A DNA stretch of 10,108 nucleotides from an uncultured Opitutia bacterium (GTDB taxonomy: Bacteria; Verrucomicrobiota; Verrucomicrobiia; Opitutales; UBA953). Position numbers and translations under genes: made by a program. This document shows positions 1 through 6,398 of the stretch, piece after piece; the first letter of the stretch is position 1; every line of letters begins with the position of its first letter. The notes below the pieces were generated by a model. That model saw nothing but the letters and a program-made list of their open reading frames with translations, did no database searches and was not told the DNA's origin. The stretch is from contig CAIVYX010000162.1 in NCBI GenBank assembly GCA_903910245.1, positions 1 to 10,108 of the forward strand, in the 5' to 3' direction.

Positions 1-955
1 CCTGGCGCTGCTGCAACTGGGCGCGGCGCTGGTCGGCCTCGGCTTTGCCTTGGGCCTGCTGGGCGGACGAGAGGTTCGGGCGGTCGCGGTAATCTTGGCC
101 GGAGTTATCCGGCGCCGGGCGGGGTTCGCGTGGAGCGCGGGGTTCGCGGGCCTGGCGGGGTTCCCTTTGCGGGCGTTCCGGGCGCGCCTCGCGGGCTTCG
201 CGCCGGGGGCCGGGCTCGCGTTGCGGGCGCGGGGCGTCGGCGAAGCGGAGTTCAGGCAGCATCTTCTCGAACTGGTCGAGCAGGGCACCAACTTCCTTGT
301 TCTTCGGCGTCAGCGCACGCAGTGCCTGCGCGAGAAGGCCTAGGGCGATGCGCGGGTCGGACTTCGCTGACTGTTCGTCATCGAGGCGAGCGCGCAGTTC
401 GGAAAGGTTTAGGTAATGATGGGCCGTGGAACGGAGGGCCTTATGCGTGCGTTCGCCCATCACGATGATGCGGACGCCGAGGCGCTTGGCGTCTTCGACG
501 ACCGGCGTGAAGTCGCTGTCGTTGGTGACGAAGATCAGCGTCGTGGGCGGATTGGGGCCGGCCATCAACTTCACGGCGTCAATCGTCAGGCGCATATCGG
601 CGGCGTTCTTGCCGGGCGTGTAGCTCCGCTGGTCGACGAGGTCGAGTTCGGGCCAGTCCTGGGCAGCGGCACGCCAGCCGCTGAGGCGGCCGTTGAAGTC
701 GCCGTAGGCGCGGGCGGCGGAGATCTCCGTCTCGCCGATGAAGCGGCGCAGAGTGGGGAGGTGCTGGTGCGACACATTGTCGGCGTCGATCAGCACGCCG
801 ATGCGCTGATTGGGCTGCGCCTTGGCGGCTTCGGGTGTGGAGGTGGAGGCAGCGTCGGCCTGGCGGCGGACCGGCTTGGCGGCGCGGCGGGCGGAAGGTT
901 TGGCGGAGCGGCCGCGCGCGGGAGCGGCGGCTTTCTTGGGCTTGGGTCTGGGCAC
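1..955 (-). CDS. NYN-domain (LabA/DUF88-like) putative ribonuclease with disordered Arg-rich tail, 3' end outside the window
   Basis: The reading frame runs open from GTG at 955 to the left edge (318 codons), so the C-terminus is missing. Residues 1-50 are a basic, Ala/Lys/Arg-rich leader. Residues 51-185 match the NYN/PIN-like fold: LIDADN (Asp57, Asp59, Asn60), YGDFNG (84-89), GKNAADMRLTIDAV (115-128, Asp120 and Asp126) and FVTNDSDF (142-149, Asp146 and Asp148). These acidic residues would form the metal-binding nuclease centre. Residues about 200-240 could be a short OST-HTH/LOTUS-like helical segment, which is tentative. Residues 241-282 are Arg/Glu/Pro-rich with repeated RE(P/A)R units, and 297-318 are Gln/Ala-rich. 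An RNA-binding or RNA-cleaving cytoplasmic role is inferred. An in-frame ATG at 1030 would add 25 residues, but that stretch uses codons rare nearby (ATA, GGG, TGT) and looks non-coding. No clear ribosome binding site precedes either start. Confidence 0.82.
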   Translation of the reverse strand, partial: MPRPKPKKAAAPARGRSAKPSARRAAKPVRRQADAASTSTPEAAKAQPNQRIGVLIDADNVSHQHLPTLRRFIGETEISAARAYGDFNGRLSGWRAAAQDWPELDLVDQRSYTPGKNAADMRLTIDAVKLMAGPNPPTTLIFVTNDSDFTPVVEDAKRLGVRIIVMGERTHKALRSTAHHYLNLSELRARLDDEQSAKSDPRIALGLLAQALRALTPKNKEVGALLDQFEKMLPELRFADAPRPQREPGPRREAREARPERPQREPRQAREPRAPREPRPAPDNSGQDYRDRPNLSSAQQAQGKAEADQRRAQLQQRQ

Positions 956-1047
956 GGCGGAAAAGGTCCCTATCCGTGCGACGAAAGCCTCGCCGCTACA
1001 ATGCGAAACGCCGGCGGTGCTCCGGGTCATCAGTGAACCATCGTCAT

Positions 1048-1053
1048 ATTTTA
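1048..1053 (-). promoter_or_regulatory. Possible -10 box for the NYN gene
   Basis: On the minus strand this reads TAAAAT, five of six matches to TATAAT, inside the only AT-rich stretch between the two divergent genes. No good -35 box is seen at the right distance. It would place transcription start near 1041. Confidence 0.25.
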
Positions 1054-1054
1054 A

Positions 1055-1083
1055 TTGGAACTTTCAGTTTTCCCTGTTGTTAA
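1055..1083 (+). promoter_or_regulatory. Possible promoter for the secreted-protein gene
   Basis: TTGGAA at 1055-1060 and TGTTAA at 1078-1083 are separated by 17 nt. The GTG start lies 6 nt after the second box, so transcription would begin at or very near the start codon. This matches the spacing seen before the TerC and oxidoreductase genes, but the boxes themselves are weaker. Confidence 0.3.
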
Positions 1084-1089
1084 AAAGAT

Positions 1090-2271
1090 GTGAACCGCTG
1101 TTTCCCTCGCTCCCTCGGCCTTTTGGCCGCCGTTTGCTGGGGGCTTGTGGCTGGTGCCGTGCCCAGAGCTGTGCCCGGGGCCGTCGTGGAGCCGATGTGG
1201 CTGACGAAGTCCGGCCCTTGGGGGCAGTTGGAAGTTCGCTCCGTTTATTTGGAGCCACCGGATTCCTTGATGGCGGTGATCGCTAAGCCGTCGGCGGTGA
1301 CCCGCTGGACCTTCGAGCAGAACACGCAGGGCGGCGTCCGGGCGATTCTGGTTAAGGCCGGCGTACCGGAGGCGACCGTCGCGAGGCTCCTCAGCCCCGT
1401 GCGTCTCGTGGAGAGCGGCAACAGCATCGTCTTGCTGCCCGAGCGGGAAGATCTCGTCGCCCTCAGTATGGAGGTGCGCAGCGCCCTTTACCTGGAACTC
1501 GCCAAGTCGTCGGCGAACGAATACCAGCACGACCCGGTCTTCATCCTGGGTGGCGATGTCGACGACTGGCTGGAAGAGGTCTCGCTCACTTCCGGACAGC
1601 GCGCCTTGTTCCGGCAGCTGCTTTGGCGCCGCGGTAGCGCCCTCGTCTTTAGCGATGTGCAGGCTTTACTCGCCTTGGCCAAAGGCCCGGAGGAGGTGAG
1701 CGCCGTCTTCCGGAGTATCACCCGTGTGCGTAGCCTGGTCATCAGCCTCCGTCTGCCGCTGACCGTGGACCGCCAAGCTTTCATTGATTACTGGACTGCC
1801 GATCAGGTGGGGACACCTCGTCTGGCGTTCATCCGCGCGGTGACCCAACGTCGAGCCAAGCAGCTCATCGACGTCACCCACTTCCTTCCTTCGGCGTTTC
1901 GGCTCCGAGTCTACAGTTTCCCGGAACTTGATCTGGGTCTCAAGGGCCGCTTTCCAGACTGCCATTGGACCTCCCTGAATTTCTTCAATCAGGAGCCCAA
2001 GGATATCTACCTCGATACCCGCCAGGCCGCCGAGCATCTCCTGAAGGACTACGTCGCGGTGGATGCGCCTTACCGATATGGAGACGTGCTGTGCTTCCTG
2101 GACGATGGTGAAGGCCTGCACACTTGCGTCCATGTCGTGGATGACATCGTGCTGACCAAGAACGGCGACAGTATCCTGGCGCCGTGGACCCTGATGAGGC
2201 TCCGAGATGTCGACGAAATTTATCGTCGCACTCCGAATACCCGCATTCAGGCCTATCGGCTCAAGAAGTAG
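1090..2271 (+). CDS. Secreted protein of unknown function with possible NlpC/P60-like C-terminal domain
   Basis: The protein has 393 residues from a GTG start. The N-terminus is basic, then hydrophobic (about residues 9-24), then has Ala-rich candidate cleavage sites near 22-31, so export by the Sec route is likely. The middle (about 45-275) is predicted mixed alpha/beta and I cannot name a domain. The C-terminal part has DCHW (Cys291), YGDVL (330-334) and LHTCVHVVDDIVLTKNG (343-359, with His344 and His348), then PW and a Tyr-rich end. This order, a Cys in a DC motif, then GD, then His, resembles the Cys/His arrangement of NlpC/P60 papain-fold peptidases. From memory, uncharacterised Verrucomicrobiota proteins share this tail. 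Enzymatic activity is not shown; a cell-wall or periplasmic role is a guess. It is divergent from the NYN gene and has its own probable promoter. Confidence 0.75.
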   Translation: MNRCFPRSLGLLAAVCWGLVAGAVPRAVPGAVVEPMWLTKSGPWGQLEVRSVYLEPPDSLMAVIAKPSAVTRWTFEQNTQGGVRAILVKAGVPEATVARLLSPVRLVESGNSIVLLPEREDLVALSMEVRSALYLELAKSSANEYQHDPVFILGGDVDDWLEEVSLTSGQRALFRQLLWRRGSALVFSDVQALLALAKGPEEVSAVFRSITRVRSLVISLRLPLTVDRQAFIDYWTADQVGTPRLAFIRAVTQRRAKQLIDVTHFLPSAFRLRVYSFPELDLGLKGRFPDCHWTSLNFFNQEPKDIYLDTRQAAEHLLKDYVAVDAPYRYGDVLCFLDDGEGLHTCVHVVDDIVLTKNGDSILAPWTLMRLRDVDEIYRRTPNTRIQAYRLKK

Positions 2272-2289
2272 TCCTCCGGTTCGCGTCGC

Positions 2290-2361
2290 TGTCCCCGGCG
2301 GGAATCGAACCCACATCCTCGGTTTAGGAAACCAATGTTCTATCCGTTGAACTACGGGAAC
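2290..2361 (-). tRNA. tRNA-Arg, anticodon CCU
   Basis: The minus strand folds into a complete cloverleaf of 72 nt. The acceptor stem is GTTCCCG with CGGGGAC (one T-G pair), the D-arm GTTC/GAAC, and the anticodon stem TTGGT/ACCGA with loop TTCCTAA, giving anticodon CCU. A 4-nt variable loop and the T-arm GTGGG-TTCGATT-CCCGC follow. The discriminator base is A at 2290. CCA is not encoded and must be added after transcription. It reads AGG codons, a minor arginine codon in GC-rich genomes. Its 3' end faces the end of the secreted-protein gene 18 nt away. Confidence 0.95.
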
Positions 2362-2369
2362 GCGAAAGG

Positions 2370-2399
2370 TAGTAAGTCGGGGGAGGGGTGGGCGGGCAA
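2370..2399 (-). promoter_or_regulatory. Possible promoter of the tRNA-Arg gene
   Basis: On the minus strand TTGCCC (2399-2394) and TTACTA (2375-2370) are 18 nt apart, and the mature tRNA begins 8 nt after the second box. The -35 box is part of the GCGGG-CAAG-CCCGC hairpin sequence described separately. Confidence 0.35.
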
Positions 2400-2405
2400 G
2401 CCCGC
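2392..2405. repeat. Small perfect inverted repeat between tRNA-Arg and the TerC gene
   Basis: GCGGG-CAAG-CCCGC is a perfect 5-bp stem with a 4-nt loop. It sits inside a wider possible pairing of GGGGAG (2380-2385) with CTCCCC (2425-2430). Both lie upstream of the inferred TerC transcription start, so a role in mRNA is doubtful. They overlap the possible -35 boxes of both flanking genes. Confidence 0.35.
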
Positions 2406-2420
2406 ATCAGCGGGGTGGGC

Positions 2421-2447
2421 TTGACTCCCCGGCGTTTGGGCTAACTT
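2421..2447 (+). promoter_or_regulatory. Probable promoter of the TerC gene, leaderless type
   Basis: TTGACT (2421-2426) is followed 15 nt later by TAACTT (2442-2447), and the ATG begins 7 nt after that. Transcription would start at or next to the ATG at 2455, giving an mRNA without a leader. The TTGAC box starts exactly 34 nt before the start codon, as at the oxidoreductase gene. Confidence 0.5.
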
Positions 2448-2454
2448 CAAGGGC

Positions 2455-3501
2455 ATGACTGTCTTCCTGTCCGCCGTTGCCGAGGCCCCCTTGATGATTC
2501 CCAACTGGGCTTGGGCGGCCTTCCTCGGGTTCGTCGGGCTGATGCTCGCACTCGATCTCGGCGTCTTCAAGAAGAAGGCCGATCAGGCCCCCAGCTTCAA
2601 GGAAGCCGTTGCATGGTGTGTGGTTTGGGTTTCGTTGGCCGTCGGTTTCGCCTTCCTGCTTTCGGCTTGGCGCGGGCCGGAGGATGCCGAGCTCTTCGCC
2701 GCTGGCTATGTCCTAGAATTGGCGCTGTCCGTGGATAACCTCTTCATCTTCATCTTAGTCTTTGCGCACTTCGGCATCCCGGCGCATCTGCAGCACCGTG
2801 TGCTCTTCTGGGGCATTATTGGCGCCGTGGCCATGCGGGCGGTCTTCATTATCGCTGGCATCGCCGCCGTCGATCGCTTCACCATCCTGTTGCCTCTCTT
2901 CGGGGCCTTCCTGCTCTTTACCGGCGTGAAGATGGCCTTCTCGCATGACGAGACCGAGGGGAAGGGCGTCGACGAAAATTTCGTCGTCCGGATGACGAAG
3001 AAATTCCTGCCCGTGACCAATCGCCTGCACGGCGAGGCCTTTATCGCCCGCGAGGATGGTCGCCGCGTCTTCACGCCGCTCTTCGTGGTGCTGCTCGTCA
3101 TCGAGAGCACCGACCTACTCTTCGCCATCGACTCGATTCCCGCCGTGCTCGGCATCCTGCCGGTCGACATGGCCATCGAGGAGAAGCGCTTCATCGCCTT
3201 TACCTCCAATATTTTCGCGATCATGGGCCTCCGTTCGATGTACTTCGCCATCTCGGGCTTCATGCATCTCTTCCGTTTCCTCAAGCCCGCCCTATCCTTC
3301 ATCCTGGTCTTCATCGGCCTGAAGATGATCCTGCCGTGGGCCGCCACCCTGGGTCAGCCCGCAGGGCAGTTCGCTGGCTGGGCTAAGGCTCTCGTCCATG
3401 AAGGCCGGGTACATATCCCCACCTCGTTCTCCCTCTCGATCATCGGCTTCGTTCTGGCCCTCGCGGTGGCTCTCTCGGTCGCGTTTCCAAAGAAGAAATA
3501 G
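2455..3501 (+). CDS. TerC family integral membrane protein (Alx/TerC type)
   Basis: The 348-residue protein has about nine hydrophobic segments, near residues 15-38, 51-72, 80-105, 118-138, 143-161, 205-233, 247-268, 275-295 and 325-345. It carries the family's conserved acidic motifs: LELALSVDN (87-95, with Glu88, Asp94 and Asn95), ESTDLLFAIDSIPA (217-230) and FTSNIFAIMGLRSMYF (249-264). Members of the family act in the inner membrane and are linked to metal handling (manganese export for Alx/MntX-type proteins) or tellurite resistance. Which of these applies here cannot be told. The length is normal for an Alx-type protein. Start 2455 fits the promoter spacing; ATG 2494 (residue 14, with GAGG 8 nt upstream) is an alternative. 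No other ter gene is nearby, so a tellurite-resistance operon is unlikely. Confidence 0.93.
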   Translation: MTVFLSAVAEAPLMIPNWAWAAFLGFVGLMLALDLGVFKKKADQAPSFKEAVAWCVVWVSLAVGFAFLLSAWRGPEDAELFAAGYVLELALSVDNLFIFILVFAHFGIPAHLQHRVLFWGIIGAVAMRAVFIIAGIAAVDRFTILLPLFGAFLLFTGVKMAFSHDETEGKGVDENFVVRMTKKFLPVTNRLHGEAFIAREDGRRVFTPLFVVLLVIESTDLLFAIDSIPAVLGILPVDMAIEEKRFIAFTSNIFAIMGLRSMYFAISGFMHLFRFLKPALSFILVFIGLKMILPWAATLGQPAGQFAGWAKALVHEGRVHIPTSFSLSIIGFVLALAVALSVAFPKKK

Positions 3502-3549
3502 GAAAGTTTTGGTGTTTCCACCCGTAGGGCCCGTCGCCACGCTGGTGGT

Positions 3550-5355
3550 GTGTTCCGAGGCCGCTATAAGCTCTACCTGCCCTACCTGAAGGGAAGTCGC
3601 ACGTTGCTGCTCTTTTCGCTTTTGGCCGCCGTCGTCTTTTCGGCCGCCAACGCCTTCGGGCTGCCGTTCTTGGTAGGCAAGGTACTGCCCGCGGTCTTCG
3701 GTGACGCTGCGGCACGAGCCGCCCCTCTCCTGACGTGGCCGAAGTGGCTGGGTGGCCAGCCGGCGCTCACTCTTCCGCAAGGCAACGAGATGGCCTTCGC
3801 CGTCGCCTTCCTCCCGGCGGTCATGTTGATCCGCGGGCTGGGTGAGTTCTTCTCGACCTATCTCCTCAACCTGGCCGGCCTGCGCGTCATTGAAGCCGTG
3901 CGTCGTGACGTGTTCGCGAAGCTGCAGCAGCTTCATCTCGGCTTCTTTGGAAAGCTTTCAATCGGCGACTTGCTTTCTCGCCTAATCGCCGATGCCAATT
4001 CAGTCCGGCTGGTGCTGGTCGACGTGTCGAATGACCTCATTGTCCAGCCGTTGTCGATGCTCTTCGCCCTAGCTTACGTGGTGTTCATCTGTTTTTCCCA
4101 CGAAAGCGGCTACTGGTTCCTCGCCTGTCTCTTGGTCGTACCCGCTGCGGTCTTGCTCGTGCGCGGCGTCGCGGTTCGTATTCAGACCCGGATGCGTCAG
4201 GGCATGGAGTCGGCCTCCGATCTAAATAGTATTGCGGTCGAGAATCTCCAGTCAGCCCGCGAGGTCCGCGCTTACGGCCTGCAGGAACGCGAAGCCAAGC
4301 GCTTCAATCAGGCCAGTCAGGAAGGCCTGCGCATCCAGGGTAAGCTGGTGCGCTACGAGAAAGCCCTTTCGCCTTTGGTCGAGATCACCGCCGCCGTAGG
4401 TATCTCCGCGGCCATCGCTGTCGGCGCGATGAACGGCTTCTCGATGAGCGAACTGATCTCGCTCATCGTCGCCTTCTATTTCGCCTACGGACCAATCAAG
4501 CGGCTGGGCAATGTGAGCAGCCGGCTCAGCATGGCCGCCCCTGGGCTTGTTCGCCTGGAGGAAATTATCCTCGCCAAGGTCGAGGTGGATGACGCGCCCG
4601 ACGCCCGTCCGCTCGGGCGGGTCCACGGCGATCTCGAGATGAGTGGCGTCTCCTTCAGCTACGGCGCCGACCCGGTGCTCGTGGACGTCACGCTGAAGAT
4701 CCCTGCTGGGCAGTCCGTTGCCCTCGTCGGCCCGAGTGGCGCTGGTAAGAGCACCTTCGTCAACTTGGTGCCGCGCTTTTTCGATCCGCAACAAGGCACG
4801 ATCCGTATCGATGGTCATGATCTCCGTGCGGTCCGCCAAGCCGACCTGCGCGCCAATATCGCTTTGGTTTCGCAGGAACCTGTCCTCTTTAATGAATCAA
4901 TCCTGGAGAATATTCGCCTCGGTCGGCCCGCCGCCACCGATGCAGAAGTTCACGCGGCCGCCCGTCTAGCCGGCGCGTTCGAGTTCATCGAGGCCCAGCC
5001 TGAAGGCTTCCTGACCAAGGTCGGAGAGCGCGGTGGTCGACTGTCGGGCGGCCAGCGCCAGCGTGTCTCCATCGCCCGTGCATTCCTGAAGGACGCCCCC
5101 ATCCTCATTCTCGATGAAGCCACTTCCGCTCTCGATACCGATACCGAGCGCAGTATCCAGCAGTCGCTGGCGCTTCTGATGAAGGGGAGGACGACACTCA
5201 TCGTCGCGCATCGCTTTAGCACGATTCGGGACGTGGACCGCGTGCTGGTCTTCGACGGAGGGCGCATCGTCGCTGATGGCACGCGCGAGGCGGTCTACGC
5301 TTCGTCCGAACTATTCCGTCGCCTGTGGGATAACCAGGCTAAGAATCTCGTCTGA
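3550..5355 (+). CDS. ABC exporter, MsbA-like (fused membrane and ATPase domains)
   Basis: The 601-residue half-transporter has an N-terminal membrane domain (about 1-335, with hydrophobic segments near 18-44, 83-110, 160-182, 186-206, 275-295 and 300-315). The ATPase domain follows (about 360-595). All ATPase motifs are intact: Walker A GPSGAGKST (394-402), Q-loop Gln442, signature LSGGQ (498-502), Walker B ILILDE (518-523), D-loop SALD (526-529) and H-loop His554. It would work as a homodimer in the inner membrane. Export of lipid A or another envelope lipid is inferred from overall similarity and from the GT9 gene one nucleotide downstream; a drug or peptide exporter of the same fold is possible. 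The start is GTG, the only plausible start between the TerC stop and the first conserved residues. No ribosome binding site or separate promoter is evident in the 48 nt before it. Confidence 0.92.
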   Translation: MFRGRYKLYLPYLKGSRTLLLFSLLAAVVFSAANAFGLPFLVGKVLPAVFGDAAARAAPLLTWPKWLGGQPALTLPQGNEMAFAVAFLPAVMLIRGLGEFFSTYLLNLAGLRVIEAVRRDVFAKLQQLHLGFFGKLSIGDLLSRLIADANSVRLVLVDVSNDLIVQPLSMLFALAYVVFICFSHESGYWFLACLLVVPAAVLLVRGVAVRIQTRMRQGMESASDLNSIAVENLQSAREVRAYGLQEREAKRFNQASQEGLRIQGKLVRYEKALSPLVEITAAVGISAAIAVGAMNGFSMSELISLIVAFYFAYGPIKRLGNVSSRLSMAAPGLVRLEEIILAKVEVDDAPDARPLGRVHGDLEMSGVSFSYGADPVLVDVTLKIPAGQSVALVGPSGAGKSTFVNLVPRFFDPQQGTIRIDGHDLRAVRQADLRANIALVSQEPVLFNESILENIRLGRPAATDAEVHAAARLAGAFEFIEAQPEGFLTKVGERGGRLSGGQRQRVSIARAFLKDAPILILDEATSALDTDTERSIQQSLALLMKGRTTLIVAHRFSTIRDVDRVLVFDGGRIVADGTREAVYASSELFRRLWDNQAKNLV

Positions 5356-5358
5356 GAT
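5345..5358 (+). other. Small hairpin across the exporter stop and GT9 start codons
   Basis: ATCTC-GTCT-GAGAT is a perfect 5-bp stem with a 4-nt loop. It covers the TGA of the exporter and reaches into the ATG of the GT9 gene. Such a short stem can arise by chance; it is listed because larger stems occur at the next two stop codons. Confidence 0.3.
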
Positions 5359-6355
5359 GCGCCTGCTGGTCGTCAAGTTCACCGGACTCCGCGGCGCGTT
5401 GGCCGCAACGGCAGGCTTGCGCACGATCCGCGAGCGGCATCCCGGCGCCCAGATTACTTTCGTCACTTCTCCCGGTTCCGAGCCGGCCCTCGAAGGCTGT
5501 CCCGCCGTCGTCGAGACGATCGGCTTTGGCGAAGAGGGTTCGGTTTTCGCGCTTGTTTCCCGACTTCGCCGACAGCGCTTCGACATTGCCATTGCCCTGG
5601 GCGGTCACTCCTTGGCGAACCGGCTGGTGGCCCTGAGCGGCGCCGACGTCCGCGCCTGCGGTGGCCACGCCCCGTTCTATCTCCGCCCACTGATGCACCA
5701 GCAGGTCTTCGGCGCCATCGTGGATCCGCACGAGGCCGCCCGCGATCATGAGGTGATGTCCCGCGTGCTGGGTTTTCATGCCGAGACTCCGTCGATGTGG
5801 TTCGCACCTTCGCGCATGCAGGAGCATGGCATGATGTTGGAGGAAGGCCGTTTCGCGGTCATTCATCCTGGTGCCACCCGCCCCGAGCGTATTCTTGAGA
5901 TTGATAAATGGGCCGCGGTCGCCCGCGAGCTCATCGCTTCCCGTGCGGTCGAACGAATCGTCATCTCGACCGGACCCGGCGGCGCAGAGCGCATTATGGC
6001 TGAAGCGCTGTGCGGACTGATCGGTCCCGTGGCGATGTCGACCGGCGGCCGCCTTCGGTTTTCCCAACTCGCTCGGCTCATTAAGGAATCGCGCCTCTTC
6101 CTCGGGGCTGATTCCTCTGTCTTGCAGCTCGCCGCGGCGGTCGGCACGCCAGTGGTGGGCGTCTTCGGGCCCTCCGATTACGCCCGCGCCCGTCCGTGGG
6201 GAACGGTCCATCGCGTGGTCCGCGTCGACACCACGATGTTCGCAGGCGAACTCCACGCCGACTATCTGGCGCGCATGGATCGGGCCCTCGCCCGTATCAC
6301 CGCCCAACAGGTTATGCACGCGGCGGAGGAGGTCATCCGCATCACGACGCCCTGA
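5357..6355 (+). CDS. Glycosyltransferase family 9 (heptosyltransferase-like) protein with altered active-site motifs
   Basis: The 332-residue protein has the two-domain GT-B layout. The N-terminal part opens with MRLLVVKF and continues with LRTIRERHPGAQITFVTS. The C-terminal part has VIHPGATRPERILEIDKW (168-185) and FLGADSSVLQLAAAVGTP (248-265), then VFGPSD (269-274). These are the landmarks of heptosyltransferases, which add heptose from ADP-heptose to lipid A core. Two hallmark residues differ. WaaC-type enzymes have GD at residues 12-13, but this protein has RG. The DSGxxHLA motif reads DSSVLQLA (252-259), so Gly becomes Ser and His becomes Gln257. The protein may use another substrate or be poorly active. 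ATG 5357 is 1 nt after the exporter stop, so the two genes are probably translated together. A longer frame from 5276 overlaps the exporter and is not used. Confidence 0.85.
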   Translation: MRLLVVKFTGLRGALAATAGLRTIRERHPGAQITFVTSPGSEPALEGCPAVVETIGFGEEGSVFALVSRLRRQRFDIAIALGGHSLANRLVALSGADVRACGGHAPFYLRPLMHQQVFGAIVDPHEAARDHEVMSRVLGFHAETPSMWFAPSRMQEHGMMLEEGRFAVIHPGATRPERILEIDKWAAVARELIASRAVERIVISTGPGGAERIMAEALCGLIGPVAMSTGGRLRFSQLARLIKESRLFLGADSSVLQLAAAVGTPVVGVFGPSDYARARPWGTVHRVVRVDTTMFAGELHADYLARMDRALARITAQQVMHAAEEVIRITTP

Positions 6356-6363
6356 GGGCGTCG
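6345..6363 (+). terminator. Perfect 8-bp hairpin with the GT9 stop codon as its loop
   Basis: CGACGCCC-TGA-GGGCGTCG pairs perfectly and the three loop bases are the TGA stop codon. No T-run follows, so it is not a classical intrinsic terminator. It could protect or define the 3' end of the exporter-GT9 transcript. The promoter-like TTGACC of the next gene begins 1 nt after it. Confidence 0.5.
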
Positions 6364-6364
6364 C

Positions 6365-6393
6365 TTGACCTGTCGGCGACTTCTGCGACCTTA
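6365..6393 (+). promoter_or_regulatory. Possible promoter of the oxidoreductase gene, leaderless type
   Basis: TTGACC (6365-6370) lies exactly 34 nt before the GTG start at 6399. The -10 box is weak: GACCTT (6387-6392) at 16-nt spacing or ACCTTA (6388-6393) at 17. Transcription would begin close to the start codon. Confidence 0.4.
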
Positions 6394-6398
6394 GCCCC

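Noticed and set aside
110..235. DNA repeat array at the start of the window
   Set aside because: The GC-rich irregular repetition is explained by the Arg/Glu/Pro-rich tail of the NYN protein, not by a separate element.
416..1036. A 206-codon plus-strand frame
   Set aside because: It lies opposite the NYN gene, whose protein has clear motifs. This frame is Gly/Ala-rich with no recognisable motif and is a GC-rich shadow.
2362..2454. yybP-ykoY manganese riboswitch upstream of the TerC gene, as in alx
   Set aside because: The spacer has GGGGAG and a hairpin, but I could not find the rest of the aptamer consensus. It is short, and the likely promoter is next to the start codon, so this stretch is probably not in the TerC mRNA.
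3502..3523. Terminator hairpin after TerC (GGAAA with TTTCC)
   Set aside because: Only 5 AT-rich pairs with a 9-nt loop and no T-run; too weak to call.
3499..3552. Stop-codon readthrough joining TerC to the exporter
   Set aside because: The TAG and the exporter are in the same frame with 16 sense codons between them. This happens by chance one time in three, TerC ends in a normal basic tail, and a GTG start is available.
3292..3936. A 214-codon minus-strand frame spanning the TerC-exporter junction
   Set aside because: It overlaps two confidently identified genes on the other strand, and its product is a charged, low-complexity sequence with no family features.
5276..5356. N-terminal extension of the GT9 protein
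   Set aside because: It would overlap the conserved end of the exporter. The ATG at 5357 begins exactly where the family's first beta strand (MRLLVVKF) should begin.
5339..6319. A 326-codon minus-strand frame
   Set aside because: It is antisense to the GT9 gene, which has family motifs throughout. The antisense product shows no motif and reflects third-position GC bias.
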